Shown: positions 17,285-25,995 of the stretch, one piece after another | Position numbering within the stretch: the first letter of the stretch is position 1 | Layout of the letters: each line of letters starts with the position of its first letter | Assembly (NCBI GenBank): GCA_021790115.1 | Contig: JAJYIM010000009.1 | Coordinates: 1 to 52,339, forward strand | Length of the DNA stretch: 52,339 nt | Direction of reading: 5' to 3' | From: Actinomycetes bacterium | GTDB lineage: Bacteria; Actinomycetota; Thermoleophilia; BMS3ABIN01 | Made by a program: the position numbers and the translations under genes | The notes under the pieces: model-generated | Seen by the model: only the letters and a program-made list of their open reading frames with translations | Told to the model about the DNA's origin: nothing | The model's database searches: none

Positions 17285-18158
17285 GCTCGACCACCTCCGT
17301 TGCGAGATCAAAGTATGCATCCGAGCCGGCGCAGGTGGGATCATATCTGGATATCGGTTTACCATGGCTCGGCGCTTCACTCAACCTGACATTGCGGGGT
17401 ATGACAGTTTTATAGATTAGTTCCGGAAAATGAGAGCGGACCTGGCTTACCACCTGGCTTGATAAATTGGTGCGCGCATCAAACATGGTCATCACCAGGC
17501 CGGCAATTTTGAGATGGGGATTAAAGTTGCTTTGCACTGCCGCGACGGTAGAAAGCAGTTGACCTAATCCTTCCAGAGCGTAATATTCACATTGGACCGG
17601 GATAATGAGTTTGTCGGCGGCAACGAGGCCGTTAAGTGTAAGCAGACTGAGGGACGGCGGGCAATCGATAAAAAGATAGTCAAAATCAGACGCGATGCTT
17701 TGCAAACATTGAGCGACGACAAACTCGCGGTCCTCACGGAGGGGAAGTTCAACTTCGGCTCCGGCAAGATGAGGTGTCGAGGGGACCAGGAACAAATGTG
17801 GCACCTGCGTGCCAATAATTGTTGATTCCACGGGCGCACCGCCGGCAATGACGTCGTAGACGGTCCGAGACGGAGAATCGTGGATTCCGAGACCATGAGT
17901 TGCATTACACTGCGGGTCGAGGTCAATTACCAAAACAGTAGCGCCGGCTTCCGCGAGACAAACAGCAGTGTTAATGCAGGTTGTTGTCTTGCCCACGCCG
18001 CCTTTTTGGTTGGCAACTGCGTAGGTTTTTCCTAAACCCGCCCTCTCACGAAAAGAATTAGCCTGCACGATGAGAATTTTAGCAGATGGCCGCAGCGGTG
18101 GCCAGATGTCGGCATTGCCTCCAAGGGCCGAATTTGACAGGTCGTTACTTAAATCCAC
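17277..18158 (-). CDS. parA: Chromosome-partition ATPase ParA (Soj)
   Basis: ParA is a deviant Walker ATPase that binds DNA non-specifically and, with ParB, moves origins. The protein carries NQKGGVGKTT (deviant Walker A), INTAVCLAEAG, VIDLDPQCNATHGLG and the DCPPSLSLLTLNGLVAAD Walker B region. The outermost start (GTG, 18158) gives 293 residues, with about 40 poorly conserved residues before the Walker A. An in-frame GTG nearer to the core could be the true start, but neither has a convincing Shine-Dalgarno. Repeat copy D lies directly upstream of the outer start. Confidence 0.95.
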   Translation of the reverse strand: MDLSNDLSNSALGGNADIWPPLRPSAKILIVQANSFRERAGLGKTYAVANQKGGVGKTTTCINTAVCLAEAGATVLVIDLDPQCNATHGLGIHDSPSRTVYDVIAGGAPVESTIIGTQVPHLFLVPSTPHLAGAEVELPLREDREFVVAQCLQSIASDFDYLFIDCPPSLSLLTLNGLVAADKLIIPVQCEYYALEGLGQLLSTVAAVQSNFNPHLKIAGLVMTMFDARTNLSSQVVSQVRSHFPELIYKTVIPRNVRLSEAPSHGKPISRYDPTCAGSDAYFDLATEVVERE

Positions 18159-18163
18159 CGCCG

Positions 18164-18206
18164 CGCCGCCGCAGCAGAATATGCTGCGCTTTGAGATAAA
18201 TTCTAG
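18164..18206. repeat. Palindromic repeat, decayed copy D
   Basis: It contains the family core as GCAGCAGAATATGCTGC (18171-18187, itself a 6-bp hairpin) and a good right arm GAGATAAATTCTA. The left arm is not recognisable. The terminal TTCTA includes the rsmG stop codon (18203-18205). On the minus strand it aligns with copy E: AGAATTTATCTCAAAG, then TATTCTGCTGCGG. Confidence 0.65.
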
Positions 18207-18898
18207 GCCAGTGGCCTTTTTTTAGCCATGCCTGGCTTGCGCGGAAAGCGTGCAGGAGTAAGCGCCTCCTTTTTTATCAGCCATACGTGAAGATTTGTAG
18301 CGTAATCATAAGGGCTTACGCGAACAATGCGGTCAATGGACCCATTAAGTGCCCGCGCTGCTCGCTTGGCTTTTCCGTTATCATCTTGCTCTCTTTTGCC
18401 CCGCAGCAGCAGAGCAAAGCCTCCGGGACGCACGAGCGGCAGCGAGTATTCAATCGCGGCGGAAAGCGGCGCCACCGCCCTTGTCACGGAAAAATCAAAA
18501 GAATCTCTTAATTGAGAAGAAGCAGCTTCTTCGGAGCGCAATTCCAGGGCCGCTGCATTTTTCAGGCCTAAGGCCTCGATGACTTTCGAAATAAAGGCGC
18601 ATTTCTTCCGGTTAGCTTCGATCATCGTTAGATCGAGGCCGGGTCTGGCGATGGCGAGCAGCATTCCGGGAATACCGCCGCCGCTACCGATATCGACTGC
18701 TTTTGCAGCTTCAAGTGCTTCCGGGAGATCGAGAAGCACCAGGCTGTCACGAAAAAGAACATCAATAATTTTGGATTCATCTTTAATTGCCGTGATGTTG
18801 ATTTCCCTAGCCGAGCTTAAAAGCAAACAGAACCGCTCGAGAAGCAAAAGCTGGCTATCGTTGAGACCGAACCGTGATTTAAAGTCCTGCTGCCACAT
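18203..18898 (-). CDS. rsmG: 16S rRNA (guanine527-N7)-methyltransferase RsmG
   Basis: RsmG uses SAM to methylate N7 of G527 in 16S rRNA. Starting at the ATG just after the mnmG stop (18898) gives 231 residues, MWQQDFKSRFGL. The SAM-binding motif VDIGSGGGIPGMLLAIARP, the MIEANRKKCAFI motif II and the VTRAVAPLSAAIEYSLPLV region are present. The C-terminal tail after YDYATNLHVWLIKK is longer than usual and very basic, ending in RFPRKPGMAKKRP. It lies between mnmG and parA as in many genomes. Confidence 0.95.
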   Translation of the reverse strand: MWQQDFKSRFGLNDSQLLLLERFCLLLSSAREINITAIKDESKIIDVLFRDSLVLLDLPEALEAAKAVDIGSGGGIPGMLLAIARPGLDLTMIEANRKKCAFISKVIEALGLKNAAALELRSEEAASSQLRDSFDFSVTRAVAPLSAAIEYSLPLVRPGGFALLLRGKREQDDNGKAKRAARALNGSIDRIVRVSPYDYATNLHVWLIKKEALTPARFPRKPGMAKKRPLA

Positions 18899-18899
18899 T

Positions 18900-20780
18900 T
18901 TACCGGTCTGACCGTAAATACAGGCAAAGCACGGAAATATCCGCGGGGGAAACGCCTGCAATGCGCGAAGCCTGACCCAGATTGGAAGGACGGATACGGG
19001 CCAATTTTTCGCGGGCTTCGTTTGTTATCCCGCGCAGGTGCTCAAATGACATGTTTGCGGGAATAGGAGTTTCTTCCATGCTGCTCCGGCGGTTGATATC
19101 GTCCAGTTGGCGGCTAATGTAGCCTGAATACTTAATTTCGATTTCCGCGCGGTTGAGAATCCCGTCGTCCTCCGTAATCGGCTTGTCCAGCACGGGCAAC
19201 AAATCCTTTAGCCTGGCCTCGGGACGTTTAAGCAATTGCTCGGCCGAGCAAGATTCTGGCAAAGTCGCTGTGCCGAGGCCCGTCAGCAACCGGTCCACGC
19301 TTGCGCCGGGCTGAACTTTTGTTTTGGACAAGTTTGAAATCAAATTATCAAGCCGTCTCTGCTCGTCTGAAATACGGAAGAAGGCCGAGTCCGAAACAAG
19401 GCCCAGGCTGTTGCCAAAAGATGCCAGCCGCGCATGCGCATTGTCATGCCTTAGCAGAAGGCGGTATTCGGCTCTGGAGGTAAATATGCGATATGGCTCA
19501 TCAACTTCCTTTGTCACAAGATCATCTATTAACACCCCGATATAAGCCTGGCTGCGCTTCAGTGTAAAAGGAGCTTCTCCCCTTACTGAAAGGACAGCGT
19601 TTATGCCGGCAATTAAACCTTGGGCGGCGGCTTCCTCATAACCCGATGTGCCATTAATCTGGCCGGCAAGAAAAAGGCCGGCAATTATTTTGGTTTCCAG
19701 TGATAACTTCAATTGGCTGGGAATCACGTAATCATATTCAACTGCGTAGCCCGGGCGCATCAACCGGGCGTCTTCCAGGCCAGGCGTTGCGCGCACAATT
19801 TTTTCCTGGACCCAAACCGGGAGGCTGGTCGTCAGGCCCTGTAAATACACCTCTTTTGTACGCTGCCCTTCTGGCTCCACGAAAACCGGATGCCGGTTCC
19901 TGTCCGGAAAATTAATGACCTTGCGATCAATTGATGGGCAGTAGCGGGGACCGGCGCCGCTTATCGAGCCTGTTTTTATCGGAGAAAGATGGAGGTGACT
20001 GCGAACGACCTCGTGCGTTTTCTCAGTGGTGTATGTAAGATAGCACGGCAGCTGGGCTTGCCGGTTTGGTTTAGAGGAGGGAGAAAACGTGGCGGGATTC
20101 TGGTCGCCGGGCTCGATCTGCATTTTGTCTGTGTGCAAAGACCTTGCGTCTACGCGTGGAGGAGTTGCCGATTGGAACCTGCTGAGCTTGAGGCCTGCTT
20201 TAATCAGGCTCAAGGATAATTCGCGAGCAGGCGCCTCTCCCATTCTTCCTGCAGGGAAGAAGCGGTCTCCGATGACGATCTTGCCACGGAGAAAAGTGCC
20301 GCAGGCCAGAATTACTGCCTTTGCAGGTATAAAGCTGCCATCTTTTAGCTTAACGCCAACAATTGTTTCACGTGAAACAATTATTTCCGTCGTGACGCCT
20401 TCAAGGACTTGTAACAACGGCTCTGCAATCAGAGCGTGTTTCATATTGTCTTCATAAATTTTTTTGTCTGTCTGCGCTCTGAGGGCTTGCACAGCAGGCC
20501 CTTTTCCTGTATTCAGCATTTTCATTTGAATAAATGAACTGTCGGCGTTCTTGCCTTGTTCGCCACCGAGCGCATCAATTTCGCGGGTTAACTGTCCTTT
20601 GCCAATCCCACCTACTGCCGGATTGCATGGCATGAGGGCGATTTTTCCCAAGTTAAGCGTAAGCAGCAGCGTTGAGCAGCCCATGCGGGCCGCAGCCAGG
20701 GCCGCCTCACAGCCGGCGTGTCCGCCGCCAACGACCACGACATCAAAAGCAGGAACTGAATGCATGCCGGTTTTTGTCAT
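18900..20780 (-). CDS. mnmG: tRNA U34 carboxymethylaminomethyl synthesis protein MnmG (GidA)
   Basis: MnmG is the FAD-dependent partner of MnmE that modifies uridine 34 of tRNAs. The 626-residue protein has the FAD-binding GGGHAGCEAALAAARMG, the CNPAVGGIGKGQL motif with the catalytic Cys, and the RYCPSIDRKV segment preceded by GAGP. It also has NGTSGYEEAAAQGLIAGINA and the C-terminal helical domain (HLRGITNEAREKLARIRP, GQASRIAGVSPADISVL). It is full length. The coding sequence contains a perfect parS site, read as codons for VSRET. It is followed within 2 nt by rsmG. Confidence 0.98.
   Translation of the reverse strand: MTKTGMHSVPAFDVVVVGGGHAGCEAALAAARMGCSTLLLTLNLGKIALMPCNPAVGGIGKGQLTREIDALGGEQGKNADSSFIQMKMLNTGKGPAVQALRAQTDKKIYEDNMKHALIAEPLLQVLEGVTTEIIVSRETIVGVKLKDGSFIPAKAVILACGTFLRGKIVIGDRFFPAGRMGEAPARELSLSLIKAGLKLSRFQSATPPRVDARSLHTDKMQIEPGDQNPATFSPSSKPNRQAQLPCYLTYTTEKTHEVVRSHLHLSPIKTGSISGAGPRYCPSIDRKVINFPDRNRHPVFVEPEGQRTKEVYLQGLTTSLPVWVQEKIVRATPGLEDARLMRPGYAVEYDYVIPSQLKLSLETKIIAGLFLAGQINGTSGYEEAAAQGLIAGINAVLSVRGEAPFTLKRSQAYIGVLIDDLVTKEVDEPYRIFTSRAEYRLLLRHDNAHARLASFGNSLGLVSDSAFFRISDEQRRLDNLISNLSKTKVQPGASVDRLLTGLGTATLPESCSAEQLLKRPEARLKDLLPVLDKPITEDDGILNRAEIEIKYSGYISRQLDDINRRSSMEETPIPANMSFEHLRGITNEAREKLARIRPSNLGQASRIAGVSPADISVLCLYLRSDR
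20364..20379. promoter_or_regulatory. parS: parS centromere site
   Basis: TGTTTCACGTGAAACA is an exact match to the widespread bacterial parS consensus; the palindrome extends to 22 bp (20361-20382). It lies inside mnmG, about 3 kb upstream of parB in the direction of transcription. parS sites cluster near oriC, so the origin is probably close. I saw no second site in the window. Confidence 0.93.
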
Positions 20781-20790
20781 CGTAAGTTAA

Positions 20791-21951
20791 TTATGTTGGT
20801 ATATCTGTGGGATGTTGCCGGACTGTTGCGGGCCTTTTGTTATCATTTGCCACAGCACGGCAGAGCTTGGAAACAAAATTGTTAGATGATGTCAACGTAG
20901 CCGGCCCTGGTTTTCCGGCCCGGGCGGCCGCATTTCTTCCGGCTATCGCTCCCAGGGCGGCAGCTTCCGAAAAGTAGCTGCACCCTGCCACTCTGCCGGC
21001 AAAAAACAGCCCCGGCAGACCGTTAGCCTCCAGATTATCGCCGATCTGGTTAACAGACAGAATCTGATGATGAATCGCATAGCCGGCACGTGTTATCCAC
21101 ACTTCTGGAAAACTGGCGCGCAGGCCGGCCAGAGCCGCTGCCCGGTTTCCCTCAGTTATGATATTTTTTCCATAAAGCTCCCCCAGTTGGCCATCAGGGG
21201 TCAGCCCCTCAGCACCAAAGCCTTCTGCTTTCAAACTTCTGGAGTCGAGATGGGGAAAGCTGGCCGACCGGACACGCTCGGTTTTCACGCCCATGCTATC
21301 CAGACGCCGCGCCAGGGCATTGGCGGGAATTTCACCGTAACGCCCGCCGGGATAAAAAGCGCCGGCTTCTTCAATCAATCCGAGCAGGAAAGTGCCGACC
21401 GCCAGAATGATGCAGGCGCCATTAAAGCTCTCGCCCAGTTTGGTGTGAGCAGTCCAAATTTCTGCTTCGGGCCTGATGGAGACTACCAACCCCTGCCTCA
21501 CTGCTACGTCTCCAGATTCCAGCGCTTCCTTATAGGCGAGACTGAGCTGACGCTTGTCAATCACGATCTTTCTGCTGGAAGAAAGGCTGGCAGAAACTCC
21601 TTCGCGGCGGAGAAGTCCGGGCAGCATTCCGCCCATATTGTGCAACTCTCCAAGAACGTGATAACGGGCATCGTCAATCCCGTCAGCCAGCACCGGACAG
21701 CCCGGGTGCAGCCCAATGGTGTCGAGATTAATGCTTATACATAAAACCGTGGCGCCGGCGCTGGCCGCAGCAGCGGAGGCTTCGCAGCCCGCAGGACCGC
21801 CGCCGATTACCAAGACGTCGTAATTAAGGCGGTTCGTGTAATCAAGAGGTTTCAGATCACGGCCCCTGACAGTCTGAAGCGGGAGTGGGATATTCTGCAG
21901 GCGTCGCCTAAAAAAAGAAGCTGGCAGTGAAATCCTTATTTGCCAACACAA
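20791..21951 (-). CDS. Short MnmG-like FAD protein (paralog lacking the C-terminal domain)
   Basis: The 386-residue protein has the FAD-binding motif VIGGGPAGCEA (about 48-58) and MnmG-like landmarks. These include SINLDTIG at the place of MnmG NLGKIALM, a Pro-Gly-Cys in place of the CNPAVGG motif, ILAVGTFLLGLI, GGRYGEIPANALARRL, TERVRSASFPHLDSRSL and LFFAGRVAGCSYFSEAAALGAIAGRNAA. It lacks the MnmG GIGKGQ loop and the whole C-terminal helical domain. It is intact, so it is not a simple fragment. The only in-frame start is a TTG overlapping the end of mnmE by 16 nt; the first 40 residues look unconserved. Function is unknown; position between mnmE and mnmG suggests tRNA modification. Confidence 0.8.
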   Translation of the reverse strand: MCWQIRISLPASFFRRRLQNIPLPLQTVRGRDLKPLDYTNRLNYDVLVIGGGPAGCEASAAAASAGATVLCISINLDTIGLHPGCPVLADGIDDARYHVLGELHNMGGMLPGLLRREGVSASLSSSRKIVIDKRQLSLAYKEALESGDVAVRQGLVVSIRPEAEIWTAHTKLGESFNGACIILAVGTFLLGLIEEAGAFYPGGRYGEIPANALARRLDSMGVKTERVRSASFPHLDSRSLKAEGFGAEGLTPDGQLGELYGKNIITEGNRAAALAGLRASFPEVWITRAGYAIHHQILSVNQIGDNLEANGLPGLFFAGRVAGCSYFSEAAALGAIAGRNAAARAGKPGPATLTSSNNFVSKLCRAVANDNKRPATVRQHPTDIPT

Positions 21952-23312
21952 AATTCACGAAAAATTGTGTCCAGCATGTCCTCCATAATTTCTTCACCGG
22001 TAATTTCTCCCAGCGCCGCCACAGCAGCACGCAGCTCCTCTGAGATTATCTCTTCTCCCAAGCCTACCCTAAGGCCTTGCTGGGCGGTTAGCAGCGAGCT
22101 GGAGGCGGCGGCTAGCAGCCGGCGATGCCGCTCCAGGGTGACAACCGGGTTTGCAAGTGTGGGAAATTCCTCCCCTAAAACCAAGCGTGATATTTTTTCT
22201 TTAAGATCGCGCAGGCCCTGCCGCGTGAGTGCGGAAATAACGACAGGCTGTGATGGCAAGAGCCCTCTGTTGAACGAAGGAGGACGGCCGCGGAACCTGT
22301 CACATTTGTTTATTACATAGATAGTTTTTTCCGGCGGCACCGAGGTCAGCAAGGCGCGGTCATGGTCATCCTCGCGCGTGCTGCCGTCAAAGAGGCAGAG
22401 AATCAAGTCTGCTTCCTTAAGGGCCTTACGGCTGCGCTCAATGCCGATCTGCTCAACCATATCACCTGCAGGTCCCAGGCCGGCCGTGTCAATCAGTTGC
22501 AGGGGGACGCCGCCGACGTTGATGATCTCCTCGATGGTGTCGCGGGTCGTGCCGGGCATTTCTGTGACAATCGCCCTTTCCCGCATCAGCAGCGCATTTA
22601 ACAGGCTTGATTTGCCCACATTGGGTTTTCCGACAATGGCGGTGCGGACGCCTTGGCTCAGGATACGGCCGGCAAAGGCAGACTCGATCAGCTCATCCAG
22701 GCGCTCCTTGATTTTGGCCAGGCGGGCTTCGGCCCCGCCCCGGTCAAGTTCTTCAACGTCTTCATCAGAAAAATCGAGGCCTGCTTCCAAGGCGGCCAGC
22801 ACTGCCAACATCTCCTGGCGCAACGATTTTATCTCGGTTGAAAGCGATCCCTCCAGCTGAGCCATTGCCAGTTTAAGCGCCGCCTCAGTCTTGGCTGAAA
22901 CGACCTGAGCGACGCTCTCGGCCTGAGCTAAGTCGATCCTGCCGTTAAGAAAGGCGCGCTTGGTAAATTCTCCCGGCGCAGCCAGGCGCGCCCCTTGGTC
23001 AAGCAGCAGCGCCAATATCTTTTGTTGCGCTACCGGCCCGCCATGGCAGTTAATTTCCACCATATTTTCGCGGGTGTAGGTTCCCGGCGCCTTCATAACC
23101 GAAACCAGAACCTCGTCGATTGCTTCTCCGGAATCGGGGTCTATAATTACGCCATATTGAAGCGTGTGAGAGCTTGCTTCTTCAATCCGGCTCTGACTGC
23201 GGAACAGCCGGGTGCAAATAGCAATTGCCGCCTGGCCCGTCATCCGAACGATGCCGATGGCGCCGGCGCCCAGAGGAGTCGAGATTGCAGCTATGGTCGG
23301 AGATTCCTGCAT
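21936..23312 (-). CDS. mnmE: tRNA modification GTPase MnmE
   Basis: MnmE works with MnmG in GTP- and folate-dependent modification of tRNA U34. The 458-residue protein has the N-terminal folate-binding domain (GAIGIVRMTGQAAIAI, NCHGGPVAQQKIL, APGEFTKRAFLNGRIDLAQAE) and a G domain with GKPNVGKSS (G1), TTRDTIEE (G2), DTAGLG (G3) and NKCD (G4). It ends with the catalytic C-terminal FCVGK motif. The family is normally encoded near yidC-jag and mnmG; here upstream genes of that group are absent and a divergent DUF255 gene starts 116 bp away. Confidence 0.98.
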   Translation of the reverse strand: MQESPTIAAISTPLGAGAIGIVRMTGQAAIAICTRLFRSQSRIEEASSHTLQYGVIIDPDSGEAIDEVLVSVMKAPGTYTRENMVEINCHGGPVAQQKILALLLDQGARLAAPGEFTKRAFLNGRIDLAQAESVAQVVSAKTEAALKLAMAQLEGSLSTEIKSLRQEMLAVLAALEAGLDFSDEDVEELDRGGAEARLAKIKERLDELIESAFAGRILSQGVRTAIVGKPNVGKSSLLNALLMRERAIVTEMPGTTRDTIEEIINVGGVPLQLIDTAGLGPAGDMVEQIGIERSRKALKEADLILCLFDGSTREDDHDRALLTSVPPEKTIYVINKCDRFRGRPPSFNRGLLPSQPVVISALTRQGLRDLKEKISRLVLGEEFPTLANPVVTLERHRRLLAAASSSLLTAQQGLRVGLGEEIISEELRAAVAALGEITGEEIMEDMLDTIFREFCVGK

Positions 23313-23330
23313 AACGCATATTATAACAAC

Positions 23331-23360
23331 GGATATCGGCTATTGGATTTTGGATATTGG
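23331..23360. repeat. Short direct repeat of TTGGAT type
   Basis: In the gap between divergent mnmE and DUF255 genes, GGATATCGGCTATTGGAT continues as TTTGGATATTGG. It resembles the units at 4346 and 6795. The region must also hold the promoters of both genes, but none is obvious. Confidence 0.35.
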
Positions 23361-23428
23361 AGAAACTTTTGGCCGGTTTGAGCTTTGCCGCCCATTATCG
23401 TTTAAAATAACCGGGTTCTGACAATTCC

Positions 23429-25243
23429 ATGCTGAGGCTTATGGCGGTTCGAAAAAAACAAACTGAGGCGCCTTTCACTTTTTCGCCGCGGCCAAACCGG
23501 GCGGCGGAGATAAAGTGGCGGCCGTGGGGCGGTGCGGCCCTGCGGCTGTCGCGGGAACAGGGAAAGCCGGTGTTGTTGGCCATCTCTGCTTCGTGGTGTC
23601 ACTGGTGCCATGTAATGGATGAAATCTGTTTTTCTGACGCAGGAGTGATTAGGCTGATCAACGACAAATTCATCCCGGTGCGGGTTGACAGTGATCGAAG
23701 GCCTGATATTAACAGCCGCTATAACCTGGGTGGATGGCCGACTTTGGCGTTCCTGACTCGTGATGGCGAGATGATTGCTAACACCACTTATATTCCAACT
23801 GATCAATTTAGTCGCCTGCTGGGTGATATCGCCGATCTTTATATTTCGAACTGGGACAAGGTCGAGGCGGCCGCCCTGGCAATCCGGCAGCAGCGCCAGG
23901 ACCTCCCCCGGCTTCAGCCGGCAAAGCCGGGCCGGGCAGTCATGTCTGATGTGCTCAAGGTTATCAGCGAGAGTTATGACCAGGAATTTGGCGGCTTTGG
24001 CTGGGAGCCAAAGTTCCCGTATGCGCCTGCCCTTTCTTTTCTGCAAACTACGCTCGCAGACGGAGATATCGAGACTCTTGACCAGATGCTGAGGACGACG
24101 CTTGACGCCATGGCGGCCGGCGGCATGTATGACCGCGTTGAGGGAGGTTTTTTCCGTTACTCAACCACAAGGGACTGGTCCATACCCCATTTTGAAAAGT
24201 TGTTGGAAGACAACGCCGCCTTGATGGCCGTTTACGCCGACGCGTTCCTGCTTACCGGGGACAAGGGCTACGAGAGTGTGGCCAGCGATGTTTACCGTTA
24301 CTTGTGCACGGTCCTCCTCGACCCGCAAACGGGCGCGTTTGCCGGCAGCCAGGACTCTGACGAGCGCTATTATTCGTTGGGTGCCGGCGACCGGGCGGAA
24401 ACTGAAGCGCCGCGTTTGGACCGCACAGTTTACGCTAGCCAGAATGCAGCAACCGCATCAGCGCTTCTCAGGTGTTTCCAGGCATTTGGCGATCCGCAGT
24501 TTCACGGCAGGGCTATTGCTGCGCTTGAGTTTATCTGGCGGCGGTTGTGGGGCGATGATGTGGGGCCGAGCCATTACCATGACGGAAAGCCGCACCTGAG
24601 CGGGTTGCTCGCAGATGCGTCCCGGTTATTTACGGCTTGCATGGATGCTTATGAGAGCGGCGCCGGTGAAGCCTGGCTGGAGAGGGCCATCAGTGTGGCG
24701 AAGTGGCTGCTGGCAAACCTTGAAGATAAGGAGAGCGGCGGTTTTTTTGATTGTCTCACGCCACTGGGCAGCGGGGGCCTGCTTGCCGAGCGCGACAAGC
24801 CAATAATGGAGAATAGCGTGGCGGCTGCCTCCCTCATCCGCTTGGCCCAGTCAACCGGACAGCCACATTTTGGCGAGGCTGCGCGCCGGGCACTGACTTT
24901 TTTTGGAGACTCTTACAAACAGAAAGGTATTATGGCGGCTGGATATGCGGCGGCGGTTCAGCGCCTGTTTGATCCGCCTGTCCGCGTGACAATTGTTGGA
25001 CCGGCCGCTGCCGACGCCACCGGGATGATGATTGGGGCTGCGCACCGGGCCCGCATCCCGTTTCGCTCTATCGAGATTGTTGATCCGGAAACCCATAGCG
25101 AGGAGCTTGAAGCGGCAGGCTATGGTTTTCGAGGACAGCCTGTTGCCTATGTTTGCATTGGGACAAGTCGCCAGGAGCCGGTCATCGACCCTTCCATTCT
25201 TTCCGACCGGCTTGAAAAAAGGCGGCGGCAATTTCGTGTATAA
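23429..25243 (+). CDS. Thioredoxin-domain protein of the DUF255/YyaL (SPATA20) family
   Basis: The 604-residue protein has an N-terminal thioredoxin-like domain with WGGAALRLSREQGKPVLL and SASWCHWCHVMDEICF, giving the family CxxC motif WCHWCH, then DSDRRPDINSRYNLGGWPT. It continues with an (alpha/alpha)6 glycosidase-like domain (MAAGGMYDRVEGGFFRYSTTRDWSIPHFEKLLEDNA). Family members are about 600-700 residues, and the core motifs are complete. The biochemical role is not established; redox or sugar-related functions have been proposed for the fold. It stands alone and divergent from mnmE. Confidence 0.92.
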   Translation: MLRLMAVRKKQTEAPFTFSPRPNRAAEIKWRPWGGAALRLSREQGKPVLLAISASWCHWCHVMDEICFSDAGVIRLINDKFIPVRVDSDRRPDINSRYNLGGWPTLAFLTRDGEMIANTTYIPTDQFSRLLGDIADLYISNWDKVEAAALAIRQQRQDLPRLQPAKPGRAVMSDVLKVISESYDQEFGGFGWEPKFPYAPALSFLQTTLADGDIETLDQMLRTTLDAMAAGGMYDRVEGGFFRYSTTRDWSIPHFEKLLEDNAALMAVYADAFLLTGDKGYESVASDVYRYLCTVLLDPQTGAFAGSQDSDERYYSLGAGDRAETEAPRLDRTVYASQNAATASALLRCFQAFGDPQFHGRAIAALEFIWRRLWGDDVGPSHYHDGKPHLSGLLADASRLFTACMDAYESGAGEAWLERAISVAKWLLANLEDKESGGFFDCLTPLGSGGLLAERDKPIMENSVAAASLIRLAQSTGQPHFGEAARRALTFFGDSYKQKGIMAAGYAAAVQRLFDPPVRVTIVGPAAADATGMMIGAAHRARIPFRSIEIVDPETHSEELEAAGYGFRGQPVAYVCIGTSRQEPVIDPSILSDRLEKRRRQFRV

Positions 25244-25306
25244 GGTTCAACTTTAGGTTTACATCTTGGCCGACTGAAATTTTGCAATTTGCGCGATAAA
25301 CTTTAT

Positions 25307-25327
25307 CCCCCGGCCCTTTACCGGGGG
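25307..25327. terminator. GC-rich hairpin after the DUF255 gene
   Basis: CCCCCGG-CCCTTTA-CCGGGGG is a perfect 7-bp stem 64 bp after the stop codon. There is no T-tract downstream, so it is either a weak terminator or a structured element upstream of nrdR. Confidence 0.45.
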
Positions 25328-25374
25328 TCACCTGCGTTATAGCATTCAAGCGAGCAGGAAAAATCCCTTAGGCC

Positions 25375-25420
25375 ACGAAATGTTGTGTATTGAAAGTCCA
25401 TGTTACCCAACATCTAGTTA
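25375..25420 (+). promoter_or_regulatory. Tentative pair of NrdR boxes upstream of nrdR
   Basis: ACCCAACATCTAGTTA (25405-25420) matches 12 of 16 positions of the NrdR-box pattern ACACAATATATAGTGT. A weaker match, ACGAAATGTTGTGTAT, starts 30 bp upstream, close to the usual three-turn spacing. This fits autoregulation but the upstream box is poor. Confidence 0.3.
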
Positions 25421-25435
25421 GAATCAGGCAACTTC

Positions 25436-25879
25436 GTGAAGTGCCCTTTTTGTGAATCCCAAGAGACAAGGGTCGTTGATTCCCGTGATAATGAGGTCCG
25501 GGACGCGATTCGCCGGCGGCGGGAGTGCCAGGAGTGCGGCCGCCGGTTTACAACGTATGAGCGGGTTGAAGAAATCCCCATGTCTGTGATCAAGCGGGGT
25601 GGCGAGCGGGAGGTCTTCTCCCGCGCCAAACTGCTTGAAGGTTTGATGCGGGCATGCGAAAAGCGCCCTGTCGGCGCCGTGGTGCTGGAAAGATTTGTGG
25701 ACGCGATTGAGGCAGACCTGCGTAATGAATTTAAGACCGAGGTGCCTTCCGTGGAGATCGGTGAGCGGACGTTGGCAAAGTTAAAAGGCGAGGACAAAGT
25801 GGCATATGTTCGTTTTGCATCTGTGTACCGGCACTTTGAGAACGTGGAAGAATTTCAGAAGGAACTTTCCGAATTGTGA
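25436..25879 (+). CDS. nrdR: Transcriptional repressor NrdR
   Basis: NrdR senses ATP/dATP and represses ribonucleotide reductase genes. The 147-residue protein has the N-terminal zinc ribbon (CPFCESQETRVVDSRD, ECQECGRRFTTYERVEEI) and an ATP-cone domain (MSVIKRGGEREVFSRAKLLEGL). The GTG start is fixed by the zinc ribbon that follows at once (VKCPFC). It lies 116 bp upstream of nrdJ, its expected target. Confidence 0.98.
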   Translation: MKCPFCESQETRVVDSRDNEVRDAIRRRRECQECGRRFTTYERVEEIPMSVIKRGGEREVFSRAKLLEGLMRACEKRPVGAVVLERFVDAIEADLRNEFKTEVPSVEIGERTLAKLKGEDKVAYVRFASVYRHFENVEEFQKELSEL

Positions 25880-25931
25880 CATAGTATTGCTTTCATGGTG
25901 GGGGACCCATGGGCAGAAGCCTCAGCGCCGG

Positions 25932-25960
25932 TCATGTCTGTCCGGCGGACGGCTTATAAT
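25932..25960 (+). promoter_or_regulatory. Possible nrdJ promoter
   Basis: A consensus -10 TATAAT (25955-25960) lies 35 bp before the nrdJ start, with TCATGT 17 bp upstream as a weak -35. A Shine-Dalgarno (GAAAGGGG) precedes the ATG at 25996. Confidence 0.45.
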
Positions 25961-25995
25961 AGTTCACCGGCGATACGCTGAAAGGGGAAAAACAG

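Noticed and set aside
20791-21951. TrmFO as identity of the MnmG-like protein
   Set aside because: The N-terminal FAD motif and following segments match MnmG rather than the TrmFO pattern, and full-length MnmG is encoded next door.
20791-21951. Pseudogene of mnmG
   Set aside because: The frame is intact over 386 codons and the sequence has diverged in a protein-like way, so it is more likely a functioning paralog.
25261-25435. Cobalamin riboswitch upstream of nrdR/nrdJ
   Set aside because: The B12-box sequence is not present; only a GC-rich hairpin is seen.
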